Positions 49,066 through 58,179 of a stretch of DNA of 64,000 bases are shown here, piece by piece. The stretch lies in the NCBI RefSeq assembly GCF_012726175.1, contig NZ_JAASAD010000001.1, positions 248,001-312,000 on the forward strand, given 5' to 3'. The position numbers and the translations under genes are program-made. Below the pieces are notes generated by a model that saw only the letters and a program-made list of their open reading frames with translations, was not told where the DNA came from and made no database searches. Positions within the stretch are counted from its first letter, which is position 1, and each line of letters starts with the position of its first letter. This DNA comes from Micromonospora sp. HNM0581. GTDB lineage: Bacteria; Actinomycetota; Actinomycetes; Mycobacteriales; Micromonosporaceae.

Positions 49066-49680
49066 TCAGGGGGTGACGCGCAACACCCGGAACCCTTTCT
49101 GGCTGGCGTGTCGTGCCACCTGCCAGCCCTGCCCGACCAGCCAGCTCTGCAACGAGTCGCCGCCCAGGTGGCGGGCCACCACCAGCCAGGCCACCCCGTC
49201 CGGCGTGAGCCGGGGCAGCCAGTGCAACAGCATCCGGTGCAGTTCGTCCTTGCCTATCCGGATCGGCGGGTTGGACCAGATCTGTGCGAAGCGGAGATCG
49301 TCGGGTACCTCCTCGGGGGCCGTCACCCGCACCCGCTCGGACAGACCGAGCCGGGTTGCGTTGCCGACGGTCAGCTGCCGGGCCCGCTCGTTCACGTCGA
49401 CCGCCCAGATCGTGGCCGTGGGTGCGACGTTGCCGAGCACGCAGGTGATCGCTCCGAATCCGCAGCCGAGGTCGAGCAGGTCACCGGCGGTCGTGGTAAC
49501 CGGTAGGTCGGCCTTGCGCAGCAGCACGGCGGTGCCGGGGTCGAGGCGGCTGGCCGAGAAGACTCCGGACGCCGAGGTGAGGGTGTAGTCACTCCCGGCG
49601 ACGGTGAACTGCACCTCGCGCGCTTGAGCTGGCGTGTTCGGCTCGGCGGTGAAGTAGTGGTCCCCGGTCACGTGGGTCAT
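49066..49680 (-). CDS. class I SAM methyltransferase, RsmC-like
   Basis: A 204-residue methyltransferase with the SAM motif LLDLGCGFGAITCVL (about 67-81), acidic AVDVNERA, and the catalytic NPPIRIGK motif of the RsmC/RlmG (guanine-N2) group. It is about half the length of E. coli RsmC, as is normal for the single-domain actinobacterial form. ATG 49680 begins the region of homology; the frame stays open far upstream only by chance. It is divergent from the next gene. Confidence 0.88.
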   Translation of the reverse strand: MTHVTGDHYFTAEPNTPAQAREVQFTVAGSDYTLTSASGVFSASRLDPGTAVLLRKADLPVTTTAGDLLDLGCGFGAITCVLGNVAPTATIWAVDVNERARQLTVGNATRLGLSERVRVTAPEEVPDDLRFAQIWSNPPIRIGKDELHRMLLHWLPRLTPDGVAWLVVARHLGGDSLQSWLVGQGWQVARHASQKGFRVLRVTP

Positions 49681-49773
49681 TCTCGCACCGGGTGCGGATC
49701 GGACCGAAGGTGCGCCGACTGCGGTGGTTCCGACACGTCCATCAACTACGTTTCCCAGCGAAATACCCACTAA

Positions 49774-49794
49774 AGGGATAAAAATCCCTACTCT
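49774..49794 (+). promoter_or_regulatory. candidate promoter and overlapping operator
   Basis: TACTCT (49789-49794) lies seven bases before ATG 49802. Immediately upstream, AGGGAT-AAAA-ATCCCT (49774-49789) is a perfect inverted repeat that shares one base with the -10. A regulator bound there would block the promoter. The area is unusually AT-rich for this genome. Confidence 0.5.
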
Positions 49795-49801
49795 GGTCGA
49801 C

Positions 49802-50923
49802 ATGGTGTATCGGTACGACTCCGATGAGGACGCATACGTCCCGTACCGGGACGACGAGCCCGAGAACAGCTCGCCCCCGCCCAGCCCACCCCCGGCCGGG
49901 CCGTCCCCGTCGCGCTTCCCCACCCCGTCACTGGCCCGCCCGAACCAGATCCTGCTGCCGTCGTCGGCACCGCCACGCGGCGTCTCCCCCGCCACGAAAC
50001 CGCAGAACCCGGCACCACCACGCAGCGACCCAGCCCCGGCCGCCCACGAGGAACCGACACCGGCCAGCGTAGCGACACCGGCCGGCGTAGCCGCGACGCC
50101 GGAGGCACGCGTCACGCCTGGCGTACCTCGGCCACGTCGGGTCGGCGGACGCACGTGGCAGATCCTTATCGGTGGTGCTGCGGCACTGGTACTGCTCGCC
50201 CTCTGCGGTCTCACCGCCGCCACGCTGCTGGACGGTCGAACCCTGACCGGGCAGCAGGCCGGGTCCACCGCCGCGCCGGACACCGCAGGCGGGTCGGCGA
50301 CCGCCGAGGCCAGCGAGCTCGACTCCCGGGACACCGACCAGGCTCCACTCACCGCCCGCGAGGTGTTCCCTGCCAGCACGTTGGCCCTCGGCGACGGCGG
50401 AAACGGCTACGAGGTGCTCCGCACCCAGTCCAGTGACACCTGCACGGTGGCCGCCACCGGCGAGGTTTCGGAACTGCTGGTTCGGCTCGGCTGCAATCAG
50501 GTCGTCCGGGCCACCCTCCGCACACCGGACGGGGACCACCTGGTCACCACGGGGCTGTTCAACCTCACCGACCGGTCCAGCGCCGAGCGGGCCCGGGACC
50601 GGATCCGCCAGTTGCTGGACGAGCGGCAGGGCCGTTTCCGCGGCATGTCGGCGGGAGACGACACCGATGCTGTCACCACCGCACCGGCCCGGGTCGGCTG
50701 GCAGGTACGCGGCCACTACATCGCCTACGCGCTGGTCACCCGTACCGACGGTGCCACCATTCGCTCCGGTGACACCGGCGTACGCGAGATCCTCTTCGAC
50801 ATGCTCGAACAGCACCTCAACCAGAGCGTGCTGGGGCGGCGTGCCGCAGGGGGGACGGCCAGCCAGCCGACCGGAAGCCCCGCCGACGACACCGGTGCTC
50901 AGAACGGGTCCACCGCGGACTGA
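49802..50923 (+). CDS. single-pass membrane protein with proline-rich N-terminus, hypothetical
   Basis: A 373-residue protein, no family recognised. It opens with MVYRYDSDEDAYVPYRDDE, then a Pro/Ala-rich stretch (to about 115), one membrane segment (about 120-142) and an extracytoplasmic part (about 143-373) with two cysteines (TCTVAAT, RLGCNQ) that could form a disulfide, and strands resembling a small globular domain (VRATLRTPDGDHLVTTGLFNL). The layout resembles membrane-anchored envelope proteins. Leaderless-type start. Confidence 0.8.
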   Translation: MVYRYDSDEDAYVPYRDDEPENSSPPPSPPPAGPSPSRFPTPSLARPNQILLPSSAPPRGVSPATKPQNPAPPRSDPAPAAHEEPTPASVATPAGVAATPEARVTPGVPRPRRVGGRTWQILIGGAAALVLLALCGLTAATLLDGRTLTGQQAGSTAAPDTAGGSATAEASELDSRDTDQAPLTAREVFPASTLALGDGGNGYEVLRTQSSDTCTVAATGEVSELLVRLGCNQVVRATLRTPDGDHLVTTGLFNLTDRSSAERARDRIRQLLDERQGRFRGMSAGDDTDAVTTAPARVGWQVRGHYIAYALVTRTDGATIRSGDTGVREILFDMLEQHLNQSVLGRRAAGGTASQPTGSPADDTGAQNGSTAD

Positions 50924-50954
50924 CCGACCCACGACGGCGGGCGGGCCCGGCGGT

Positions 50955-51785
50955 TCAGCTGTCGACAGGCACCCGTAGCCGTCTGGTCGCCTCAGCCCGG
51001 ATCGCATAGTCGGTGGGATCGTCGGGGTAGCCGACCGCCACCAGGGTCAACCCGTGCGCCGGTGCCACCGTCACCTCGCTGGCCCGCTGCTGACGGGACA
51101 GCAGATCGACCGGCCACCGCACCGGCCGTCGACCGTCACCGGCGACCAACATGGCGCCAACCAGGCTACGGACCATCGCCTGGCAGAACGCGTCGGCCTG
51201 GACGGTGGCGACCAAAATCCCGTCGACGTCCCGCCGCCACTCCAGTCTGGTCACCTCCCGCAGCGTGGTGGCGTTCTCCTTGCGGCGGCAGTACGCGGCG
51301 AAGTCGTGCTCTCCCACCAGTCCAGCCGCCGCAGCGGTGAGCCGGTCGAGGTCCAGCGACCTCGGCCAGGCCAGGATCTCGTGTCGACGTAACGGCTCGC
51401 AGCCCCACCGCTCATCCGTGACCCGGTACTCGTAACGCCGGAACGTCGCCGAGAACCGGGCATCGAAGGTGAGCGGCACCGAACGTATCGCCCGGACCCG
51501 CACATCGGTCGGCAGCAGCCGGGCCAGCCGACGCAGCAACCGCCCCTCGTACGCCTGCCAGACGTCGACGGGCAGATCCAGGTGGCAGACCTGCCCGCTG
51601 GCATGCACCCCCGCGTCGGTGCGGCCGGCGACGGTCAGCCCGGTTGCGACACCGCCGCCGAGCACCAGATCCAGTGTTTCGACGAGCACCCCCGCGACCG
51701 TTCGCCGCTGCGGCTGGACGGCCCAGCCGGAGAAGGCCGTGCCGTCGTACGCGACGTCAAGTCGCAACCGGGTGCGCTCGCCCAC
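50955..51785 (-). CDS. truA: tRNA pseudouridine(38-40) synthase
   Basis: A 276-residue TruA: LRLDVAYDGTAFSGWAVQPQ at the start, catalytic Asp in AGRTDAGVHA, FDARFSATFRRYEYRV, and ADAFCQAMVRSLVGAML. GTG 51785 is preceded by AGGAGGT. It follows rplQ but a strong hairpin lies between them. In Streptomyces rplM-rpsI come next; here unrelated genes do. Confidence 0.97.
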   Translation of the reverse strand: MGERTRLRLDVAYDGTAFSGWAVQPQRRTVAGVLVETLDLVLGGGVATGLTVAGRTDAGVHASGQVCHLDLPVDVWQAYEGRLLRRLARLLPTDVRVRAIRSVPLTFDARFSATFRRYEYRVTDERWGCEPLRRHEILAWPRSLDLDRLTAAAAGLVGEHDFAAYCRRKENATTLREVTRLEWRRDVDGILVATVQADAFCQAMVRSLVGAMLVAGDGRRPVRWPVDLLSRQQRASEVTVAPAHGLTLVAVGYPDDPTDYAIRAEATRRLRVPVDS

Positions 51786-51808
51786 CGTGGTACCTCCTAG
51801 ACGAATCA

Positions 51809-51841
51809 GGCCCGGCATCCCCGTGATGGGGATGCCGGGCC
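51809..51841 (-). terminator. hairpin between rplQ and truA
   Basis: GGCCCGGCATCCCC (51809-51822) and GGGGATGCCGGGCC (51828-51841): a perfect 14-base stem with a five-base loop, 36 bases after rplQ and 12 bases before the truA ribosome site. Confidence 0.8.
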
Positions 51842-51877
51842 CGACAAACGGCCTCAGGCCTGCCTCACCGGCCTTGG

Positions 51878-52438
51878 TCAGGCCTTGCCTTCCTCGGTGG
51901 CCAGGTCGCTGTCCCCGCGGGCGGCGGCGGTGTCACCGGAAGCCGACTGCGGCGGCTCGGCGTCCTGGTCCGCCGGACGCGACTCGGGCGCCTCGTCGGC
52001 CGGGGCCAACGCCTCGACCTTGTCCTGCTGGGCGGCCTTACGACCAGCGGTCTTCTTGTTCGCCTTCGGCTCGGCGACCTGAAGCTCCTCGACCAGCTCG
52101 ATGATCGCCATCGGGGCGGCGTCACCCTTACGCGGACCGGTCTTCACGATCCGGGTGTAGCCGCCGTTGCGGTTGGCGTACCGAGGCGCGATCTGGTCGA
52201 ACAGGGCGTAGACCACGTCCTTGTCCTTGACCACGGTCAGCACCCGTCGGCGCGACGCGAGGTCGCCCCGCTTGGCCTTGGTGATCAGCTGCTCGGCGAG
52301 CGGTCGCAGCCGCCGAGCCTTGGTCTCGGTGGTCTGGATCTTGCCGTGCTGGAACAGCGCGGTGGCCAGGTTGGCCAGCATCAGCCGCTCGTGCGCGGGG
52401 CTGCCGCCGAGGCGGGGGCCCTTGGTGGGCGTGGGCAT
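51878..52438 (-). CDS. rplQ: 50S ribosomal protein L17
   Basis: An L17 core (residues 1-118: [53 protein letters not shown]) followed by a 68-residue Ala/Glu/Asp-rich tail, making 186 residues. Such tails are common in actinobacteria and poorly conserved. Last gene of the alpha operon before the terminator. Confidence 0.98.
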   Translation of the reverse strand: MPTPTKGPRLGGSPAHERLMLANLATALFQHGKIQTTETKARRLRPLAEQLITKAKRGDLASRRRVLTVVKDKDVVYALFDQIAPRYANRNGGYTRIVKTGPRKGDAAPMAIIELVEELQVAEPKANKKTAGRKAAQQDKVEALAPADEAPESRPADQDAEPPQSASGDTAAARGDSDLATEEGKA

Positions 52439-52472
52439 GCTTGGTGCTCCTCAGGTGTGGCGGCAGCGCGGA

Positions 52473-53495
52473 CTAGAGCTGCTCGGTCTCGCGGTAGTCG
52501 TCGGTGTCGTAGTCCGCCTCGCCGAAGGCGTCCACGACGTTCGCCGGGTCGAAGTTCGGAGCCGAGTCCTTCAGCCCGAGACCCATCCCGGCGAGCTTCA
52601 TCTTGACCTCGTCGATCGACTTCTGACCGAAGTTCCTTATATCGAGGAGGTCGGCCTCGGTACGCCCTATCAGCTCACCGACGGAGTTGATGCCCTCGCG
52701 CTTGAGGCAGTTGTAGGAGCGGACGGTCAGGTCCAGTTCCTCGATCGGCAGGGCGAGGTCCGCCGCCAGCTGCGCGTCCTGCGGTGACGGGCCGATGTCG
52801 ATCCCCTCGGCCGTCTCGTCCAGCTCACGGGCCAGCCCGAACAGCTCCACGAGCGTCGAACCGGCCGAAGCCAGGGCAGTACGGGGTCCCATCGACGGCT
52901 TGGTCTCGACGTCGATGATCAGCCGATCGAAGTCCGTCCGCTGCTCGACCCGGGTCGCCTCGACGCGGTAGGTCACCTTGAGCACCGGGGAGTAGATCGA
53001 GTCGACCGGGATCCGCCCGATCTCCGCGCCGGCCTGCTTGTTCTGTGCCGCCGTGACGTAACCGCGGCCCCGCTCGACGGTCAACTCCATGTCGAGCCGG
53101 CCCTTGCCGTTGAGGGTGGCCAGCTTCAGGTCCAGGTTGTGCACCGAGACACCGGCCGGAGGCTGGATGTCACCGGCGGTCACGTCGCCCGGGCCCTGCT
53201 TACGCAGGTACATGCTTACCGGCTCGTCGTGCTCGGAGCTGACGCAGAGCTCCTTGATGTTCATGACGAGCTCGACCACGTCCTCCTTGACCCCGGGGAT
53301 CGTGGTGAACTCGTGCAGCACTCCGTCGATCTTGATCGAGGTGACGGCCGCGCCCGGGATCGACGACAGCAGCGTGCGCCGCAGCGAGTTGCCCAGGGTG
53401 TAGCCGAAGCCCGGCTCCAGCGGCTCGATGGTGAACCGGGAGCGGGTCTCGTTGATCGACTCCTCGGAGAGGGTCGGTCGCTGGCTGATGAGCAT
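52473..53495 (-). CDS. rpoA: DNA-directed RNA polymerase subunit alpha
   Basis: A 340-residue alpha subunit. The N-terminal assembly domain ([30 protein letters not shown]) is followed by a short linker and the C-terminal domain ([35 protein letters not shown]). ATG 53495 follows a purine-rich AAGAGAAGAGAAG site. A hairpin separates it from rpsD. Confidence 0.98.
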   Translation of the reverse strand: MLISQRPTLSEESINETRSRFTIEPLEPGFGYTLGNSLRRTLLSSIPGAAVTSIKIDGVLHEFTTIPGVKEDVVELVMNIKELCVSSEHDEPVSMYLRKQGPGDVTAGDIQPPAGVSVHNLDLKLATLNGKGRLDMELTVERGRGYVTAAQNKQAGAEIGRIPVDSIYSPVLKVTYRVEATRVEQRTDFDRLIIDVETKPSMGPRTALASAGSTLVELFGLARELDETAEGIDIGPSPQDAQLAADLALPIEELDLTVRSYNCLKREGINSVGELIGRTEADLLDIRNFGQKSIDEVKMKLAGMGLGLKDSAPNFDPANVVDAFGEADYDTDDYRETEQL

Positions 53496-53552
53496 GTCTT
53501 CTCTTCTCTTCCGGGGCGCCCGCCATATGACGCCCACGACACAAACTGTTCC

Positions 53553-53582
53553 GGTGGCCCACCCCGCCGGGGGCGGGCCACC
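53553..53582 (-). terminator. hairpin between rpsD and rpoA
   Basis: GGTGGCCC (53553-53560) pairs with GGGCCACC (53575-53582), with a second CCCC/GGGG stem inside. On the minus strand AACAGTTTGTG follows, fairly AT-rich for this genome, so partial termination before rpoA is possible. Confidence 0.6.
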
Positions 53583-53593
53583 GCAACGAGCCC

Positions 53594-54220
53594 CTACTTG
53601 GAGTAGAGCTCGACGATCAGCTGCTCCTGGACCTGGGTGTCGATGACCTGCCGGGCCGGCAGCGAGTGCACCAGGACCTTCATCTGGCTGGGGATCGCCT
53701 CCAGCCACGCCGGTACGGTCTTGGAGCCGGCCTCGGCCTGGGCCACGATGAACGGGGTGAGCTCCTTGCTCTTGACCCGGACCTCGATGATGTCGTGCTC
53801 CTTGACGCGGTACGACGGAATGTCGACCTTCTTGCCGTTCACCGTGAAGTGACCGTGCTTGACCAGCTGACGGGCCATGTCCCGGGACTTGGCGTAGCCG
53901 GCCCGGTAGACCACGTTGTCCAGCCGCGACTCGAGGATCTGCAGCAGCACCTCACCCGTCTTGGCCTTCTTACTCACGGCTTCCTCGTAGTAGCCGCGGA
54001 ACTGCTTCTCAAGCACGCCGTAGACGCGGCGGGCCTTCTGCTTCTCACGGAGCTGGAGCAGGTACTCCGTCTCCTTCGTGCGGCCGCGGCCGTGCTGCCC
54101 GGGCGGGAACGGCCGGGACTCGAACGGGCACTTCGGACCATCGCACTTGCTGCCCTTGAGGAACAGCTTCATCTTCTCCCGCCGGCAACGGCGGCAGTCG
54201 GCACCGGTGTAACGAGCCAT
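53594..54220 (-). CDS. rpsD: 30S ribosomal protein S4
   Basis: A 208-residue S4, zinc-binding (C+) type with four N-terminal cysteines (DCRRCRRE...GSKCDGPKC). The S4 RNA-binding domain is [28 protein letters not shown]4 represses the alpha operon in other bacteria; no leader structure of that type was recognised here. Confidence 0.98.
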   Translation of the reverse strand: MARYTGADCRRCRREKMKLFLKGSKCDGPKCPFESRPFPPGQHGRGRTKETEYLLQLREKQKARRVYGVLEKQFRGYYEEAVSKKAKTGEVLLQILESRLDNVVYRAGYAKSRDMARQLVKHGHFTVNGKKVDIPSYRVKEHDIIEVRVKSKELTPFIVAQAEAGSKTVPAWLEAIPSQMKVLVHSLPARQVIDTQVQEQLIVELYSK

Positions 54221-54233
54221 CTCTCTCTACCTC

Positions 54234-54641
54234 TCAGACCCGACGACGCTTCGGCGGACGGCACCCGTTGTGCGGCTGCGGGGTGACGTCGGAGATCTGC
54301 CCGACCTCGAGGCCCACGGCCTGCAGCGAACGGATGGCGGTTTCCCGGCCCGAGCCGGGGCCCTTGACGAACACGTCGACCTTGCGCATGCCGTGCTCCA
54401 TGGCCCGGCGCGCGGCGGCCTCGGCGGCCAGCTGCGCGGCGAACGGAGTCGACTTGCGGGAGCCCTTGAAACCAACCTGGCCGGACGAGGCCCAGGAGAT
54501 GACGGCACCAGTCGGATCGGTGATCGAGACGATGGTGTTGTTGAAGGTGCTCTTGATGTGCGCCTGCCCGTGGGCGACGTTCTTGCGTTCCTTGCGCCGG
54601 ACCTTCTTGACAGCGGCTCCGGCACGAGCCTTCGGTGGCAT
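54234..54641 (-). CDS. rpsK: 30S ribosomal protein S11
   Basis: A 135-residue S11: [52 protein letters not shown] and the C-terminal [16 protein letters not shown] 54641 (MPPKARAG) is the usual actinobacterial start, with AGGAG 13 bases away. Confidence 0.98.
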   Translation of the reverse strand: MPPKARAGAAVKKVRRKERKNVAHGQAHIKSTFNNTIVSITDPTGAVISWASSGQVGFKGSRKSTPFAAQLAAEAAARRAMEHGMRKVDVFVKGPGSGRETAIRSLQAVGLEVGQISDVTPQPHNGCRPPKRRRV

Positions 54642-54760
54642 AAGTCTGTGCGCTCCTGAATGGGTTCTGGCTTCTCGCCCCGTTGATTTCGTAGACACCG
54701 GTTCCGGTAGGAGTCCGGCCTACCTTGACGGAGAACGACCAGAAATTCCGGTTGAAAGAA

Positions 54761-55141
54761 CTACTTCTTGCCGGGCTTCTTCTTGCCGGCGACGGTCCGC
54801 TTCGGGCCCTTGCGGGTCCGGGCGTTGGTCTTGGTCCGCTGGCCACGCACGGGCAGGCCCCGGCGGTGCCGGATGCCGGCGTAGCAGCCGATCTCGACCT
54901 TGCGGCGGATGTCAGCGGCGACCTCGCGGCGCAGGTCGCCTTCAACCTTGAAGTTGGCCTCGATGTGGTTGCGGAGCTGGACCAGCTCCTCGTCCGTGAG
55001 GTCTCGGACGCGCTTGTCCGGCGAGATGCCGGTGGCGCTGAGCGTCTCCAGGGCGCGGGTGCGACCCACGCCGAAGATGTAGGTGAGCGCGATCTCCATC
55101 CGCTTCTCGCGGGGAAGGTCGACGCCGACTAGACGTGCCAT
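54761..55141 (-). CDS. rpsM: 30S ribosomal protein S13
   Basis: A 126-residue S13: [22 protein letters not shown] at the start, [22 protein letters not shown] RNA-binding motif, and the lysine-rich C-terminus. ATG 55141 preceded by GAGGAG. The frame is open upstream for 195 bases without homology. Confidence 0.98.
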   Translation of the reverse strand: MARLVGVDLPREKRMEIALTYIFGVGRTRALETLSATGISPDKRVRDLTDEELVQLRNHIEANFKVEGDLRREVAADIRRKVEIGCYAGIRHRRGLPVRGQRTKTNARTRKGPKRTVAGKKKPGKK

Positions 55142-55355
55142 GTGCGGGCGTACTCCTCGTGGTGTGCTGGCGAAGGTGTGGACCCGCCCCACCCCGCTAC
55201 CGGCCGTCCCTGTACTGCCGACGCAGATGACGTCGGCGACCGGGATCGGTCGTTGCCCGAGCGGGCCCCGGCCTTCGACCGGGGGTCGACCACGAACAGG
55301 TACGCACTGCGCACCATCCGCGGCTGGGACGAGCATGTGAAATGTGCGGGCTGGT

Positions 55356-55469
55356 TCAGCCCTGGCGCTGCTTGTGGCGCGGGTCGGTGCAGATGACCAT
55401 GACCCGGCCGTGCCGGCGGATCACCCGGCACTTGTTGCAGATCCTCTTGACGCTCGGCTTGACCTTCAC
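55356..55469 (-). CDS. rpmJ: 50S ribosomal protein L36
   Basis: A 37-residue L36 ([19 protein letters not shown], ending DPRHKQRQG) starting at GTG 55469, preceded by GGAAGTAAGG. The zinc ligands are Cys-x2-Cys, a third Cys and His (C+ form). It lies between infA and rpsM, as usual. Confidence 0.97.
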   Translation of the reverse strand: MKVKPSVKRICNKCRVIRRHGRVMVICTDPRHKQRQG

Positions 55470-55561
55470 GGTTGCCTTACTTCCCATCTGGCCCGGCGCC
55501 ACGAGGCGCGACACCGGACGTCGAAGACGGACACGGGACGTTTCCCGGGCCGCCGTCAGGC

Positions 55562-55783
55562 TTACTTGTAGCGGTAGACGATGCGCCCGCGGGTCAGGTC
55601 GTACGGCGAAAGCTCCACGACGACCCGATCCTCCGGCAGGATGCGGATGTAGTGCTGCCGCATCTTGCCGCTGATGTGAGCCAGCACCTTGTGGCCGTTG
55701 GCAAGCTCCACGCGGAACATGGCGTTCGGCAAGGGCTCGATGACCCGACCTTCGATCTCGATGGCTCCGTCTTTTTTCGGCAT
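55562..55783 (-). CDS. infA: translation initiation factor IF-1
   Basis: A 73-residue S1/OB-fold protein: [64 protein letters not shown]. It starts a new block of the operon after the DUF1707 gene; GGAGG is only two bases from the ATG. Confidence 0.98.
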   Translation of the reverse strand: MPKKDGAIEIEGRVIEPLPNAMFRVELANGHKVLAHISGKMRQHYIRILPEDRVVVELSPYDLTRGRIVYRYK

Positions 55784-56013
55784 GTCCTCCGCTGTCCTGA
55801 CGTCGGTTGCTCCGGACGGCCCACAACGTCTTACACGGGGTGCTTGACCAAGATCAGGCTTCCCGCGCCAGCCGCGGCTCCGCGGCCCGCCGAAGCGCTG
55901 GCGGGCATGGCAGAGTGGACGCTGTGCGCCGATCCGAAAGTGTACGCCCGCCAGCACGTCACCGCCAAACCGACCGGCCAGCTGGGCACAACCGGGTGTC
56001 AGAAACGGGACTT

Positions 56014-56499
56014 TCAGCCCAAATCACCACGGTTGCGGGGCCACCCTGGTTCGCTCGTCTCCACCCCGGCGTCGTCGCGGATGCCACCGTCGCCGTCGGC
56101 CACTCGCCCTTCCCCCGTGCCCCCCTCGGCCGCCCGCCCCGCCACGCTGCCACCACCGGCCGCCAGTGACGTGACAGCCCAGACGGCCACCACGATGCCC
56201 ACCGCCCTCAACCACGGTTTCCAGACCTTGACCAGCCAGCGCACGGCCATTCCACGTCCGGCCTCGGCGGGCACCGCCTCGCCCCCGCTGCGAGGTGTCG
56301 GCAACACCACGCCGGAAGGCGCCGGCAGGTCACTGACGAGGGCATCCAGGTCGGCGTACGTGCGAGCGGCATAGGTCTGCTGCAACCGGTCGTCGTACTC
56401 GTGCAGGTCGAGTCGACCCTCGTCGAGGGCGACCCGGAGCTGTTCGGCGACAGCCTGCCGGTCGACGTCCGCTGCCCGCATCACGTCCCGCTCGTCCAT
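56014..56499 (-). CDS. DUF1707 domain membrane protein
   Basis: A 161-residue protein with an N-terminal DUF1707 domain (about 5-57: [44 protein letters not shown]), a short linker, one membrane segment (about 95-115) and a Gly-rich C-terminal tail. DUF1707 proteins are actinobacterial and of unknown function. It interrupts the ribosomal superoperon between map and infA. An ATG four codons upstream is an alternative start. Confidence 0.85.
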   Translation of the reverse strand: MDERDVMRAADVDRQAVAEQLRVALDEGRLDLHEYDDRLQQTYAARTYADLDALVSDLPAPSGVVLPTPRSGGEAVPAEAGRGMAVRWLVKVWKPWLRAVGIVVAVWAVTSLAAGGGSVAGRAAEGGTGEGRVADGDGGIRDDAGVETSEPGWPRNRGDLG

Positions 56500-56556
56500 G
56501 CCGGCAAGCATGCCACCGCACGGCCAGCATCGGATGCCGACCGACCCCGGTGACGC

Positions 56557-56580
56557 GGCCTCGGCGCCTCCGTCGAGGCC
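56557..56580 (-). terminator. hairpin after map
   Basis: GGCCTCG (56557-56563) and CGAGGCC (56574-56580) form a seven-base stem only five bases beyond the map stop, before the DUF1707 gene. Confidence 0.5.
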
Positions 56581-56585
56581 CGCGC

Positions 56586-57437
56586 CTATCCAGCCGACGT
56601 GTTGCTCGGCTGGCGTGCGGTGACCAGGTCGCCCAGGCGGGCCCGGCCCCCGTCAGCAGCGGTCAGCACCCACACACCGTCGGGCAGCAGGGCCATGGTG
56701 TGCTCGACGTGCGCGGCTCGCGAACCGTCACGGGTCACGACGGTCCAGCCGTCGGCGAGTTCCGCCGTACGCGGCGAACCCATGGTGATCATCGGCTCGA
56801 TGGCCAGTGCCAGCCCCGGCACCAATCGTGGCCCCTTGCCCGGCCGCCCGTGGTTGAGCACGTGCGGATCCTGATGCATCTCGGTACCGATGCCGTGGCC
56901 GCCGTAGCCGTCGACGATGCCGTACCGTCCGGCCTTGCGCACCGCGCGTTCCACCGCATGCGAGATGTCGGTCAGCCGACCCCTGCCGCTGGCCGCGCCA
57001 CGCGCGGCCGCCGCGATCCCGGCCCACATCGCGTCCTCGGTGACCTCGGCCATCCGCAGCAGCGCCGGATCGACCTCACCCACGCCGACCGTGATCGCCG
57101 CATCACCGTGCCACCCGTCGAGCACCGCACCGCAGTCGATCGAGATCAGGTCACCGTCGGCGAGAACCTGCTTCGGTGAAGGGATCGCGTGCACGATCTG
57201 CTCGTTCACCGACGAGCAGATCGACGCCGGGAAACCGTGGTAGCCCTTGAACGACGGTGCCGCTCCCGCCTCGCGGATCGTCGTCTCGGCGATCGCGTCC
57301 AGGTCTGCGGTGCTCACGCCAGGGGCGATCGCCTCCCGCATCCGGCGAAGCGCCGACGCGACCACGAGGCCCGCGGCACGCATCTTCTCGATCTGCTCTG
57401 GAGTCTTCAGCTGGATGTCCAGCTGGGGACGACGCAT
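56586..57437 (-). CDS. map: methionine aminopeptidase, type I
   Basis: A 283-residue enzyme removing initiator methionine. Metal ligands are seen in [18 protein letters not shown] (two Asp), [15 protein letters not shown] (His) and [18 protein letters not shown] (two Glu). The N-terminal [18 protein letters not shown] region is standard. It follows adk after a hairpin. Some actinobacteria have two map genes; only this one is in the window. Confidence 0.97.
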   Translation of the reverse strand: MRRPQLDIQLKTPEQIEKMRAAGLVVASALRRMREAIAPGVSTADLDAIAETTIREAGAAPSFKGYHGFPASICSSVNEQIVHAIPSPKQVLADGDLISIDCGAVLDGWHGDAAITVGVGEVDPALLRMAEVTEDAMWAGIAAAARGAASGRGRLTDISHAVERAVRKAGRYGIVDGYGGHGIGTEMHQDPHVLNHGRPGKGPRLVPGLALAIEPMITMGSPRTAELADGWTVVTRDGSRAAHVEHTMALLPDGVWVLTAADGGRARLGDLVTARQPSNTSAG

Positions 57438-57462
57438 GAAGGCGCAACCTTTCGTTACCGAA

Positions 57463-57493
57463 ACAGCGGGATACGCCCGGCGTACCCCGCTGT
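57463..57493 (-). terminator. hairpin between adk and map
   Basis: ACAGCGGG-a-TACG (57463-57475) pairs with CGTA-c-CCCGCTGT (57481-57493): 12 pairs, one mismatch, five-base loop. It ends 26 bases before the map ATG and may attenuate or protect transcripts. Confidence 0.6.
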
Positions 57494-57525
57494 CAGCACT
57501 CTATCCGGCGGGAAGCCGGGCGACC

Positions 57526-58179
57526 TCAGCCCCCGTAGGAACGGAGGGCATCGATGGCGCGGACCGTGACGTCCTCCACCGGGCCGGTGGCGTCGATGCC
57601 GACCAGTTTGCCCTGCGCGCCGTAGTAGTCCACGAGCGGCGCGGTCTTCTCGGCGTACTCCCGCAGCCGGGCTGCGATGGTCTCCGGCTTGTCGTCGTCC
57701 CGCTGGAACAACTCCGCGCCACACCGGTCGCAGATGCCCTCCCGGCTCGTCGAATCGAACTCGACGTGCCAGATCTTACCGCAGCCCCGGCAGGTACGCC
57801 GACCGGAGAGCCGCCGGATCACCTCGTCGTCGTCGACAACGAGTTCGAGCACGATGTCCAGAGCGGTGCCGAGATCGGCGAGGAGCTTGTCCAGTGCGGC
57901 GGCCTGCGGGGTGGTACGCGGAAACCCGTCGAGCAGGAAACCCTCGGCAGCATCCGGCTCGGCGAGCCGATCCCGCACCATGTTGATGGTCACCTCGTCC
58001 GGCACGAGCTTGCCAGCGTCCATGTACCGCTTGGCCTCGACGCCGAGCGGGGTGCCCTGCGACACGTTCGCCCGGAAGATGTCGCCGGTCGAGATCTTCG
58101 GCACGGACAGGTGCGCGGCAATGAACTCCGCCTGTGTGCCCTTGCCCGCACCCGGCGGGCCAACCAGAACCAGTCTCAT
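57526..58179 (-). CDS. adk: adenylate kinase
   Basis: A 217-residue long-lid adenylate kinase. P-loop [10 protein letters not shown] (7-16), AMP-binding DGFPRT, and a zinc lid with CRGCG and CDRCG. It starts directly after the secY stop (TAG then ATG, no gap), so it is translationally coupled. Confidence 0.98.
   Translation of the reverse strand: MRLVLVGPPGAGKGTQAEFIAAHLSVPKISTGDIFRANVSQGTPLGVEAKRYMDAGKLVPDEVTINMVRDRLAEPDAAEGFLLDGFPRTTPQAAALDKLLADLGTALDIVLELVVDDDEVIRRLSGRRTCRGCGKIWHVEFDSTSREGICDRCGAELFQRDDDKPETIAARLREYAEKTAPLVDYYGAQGKLVGIDATGPVEDVTVRAIDALRSYGG

Noticed and set aside
54706-54724. Small hairpin GGTAGG/CCTACC between rpsM and rpsK
   Set aside because: Only six pairs with a seven-base loop, weak beside the other stems; could be chance.
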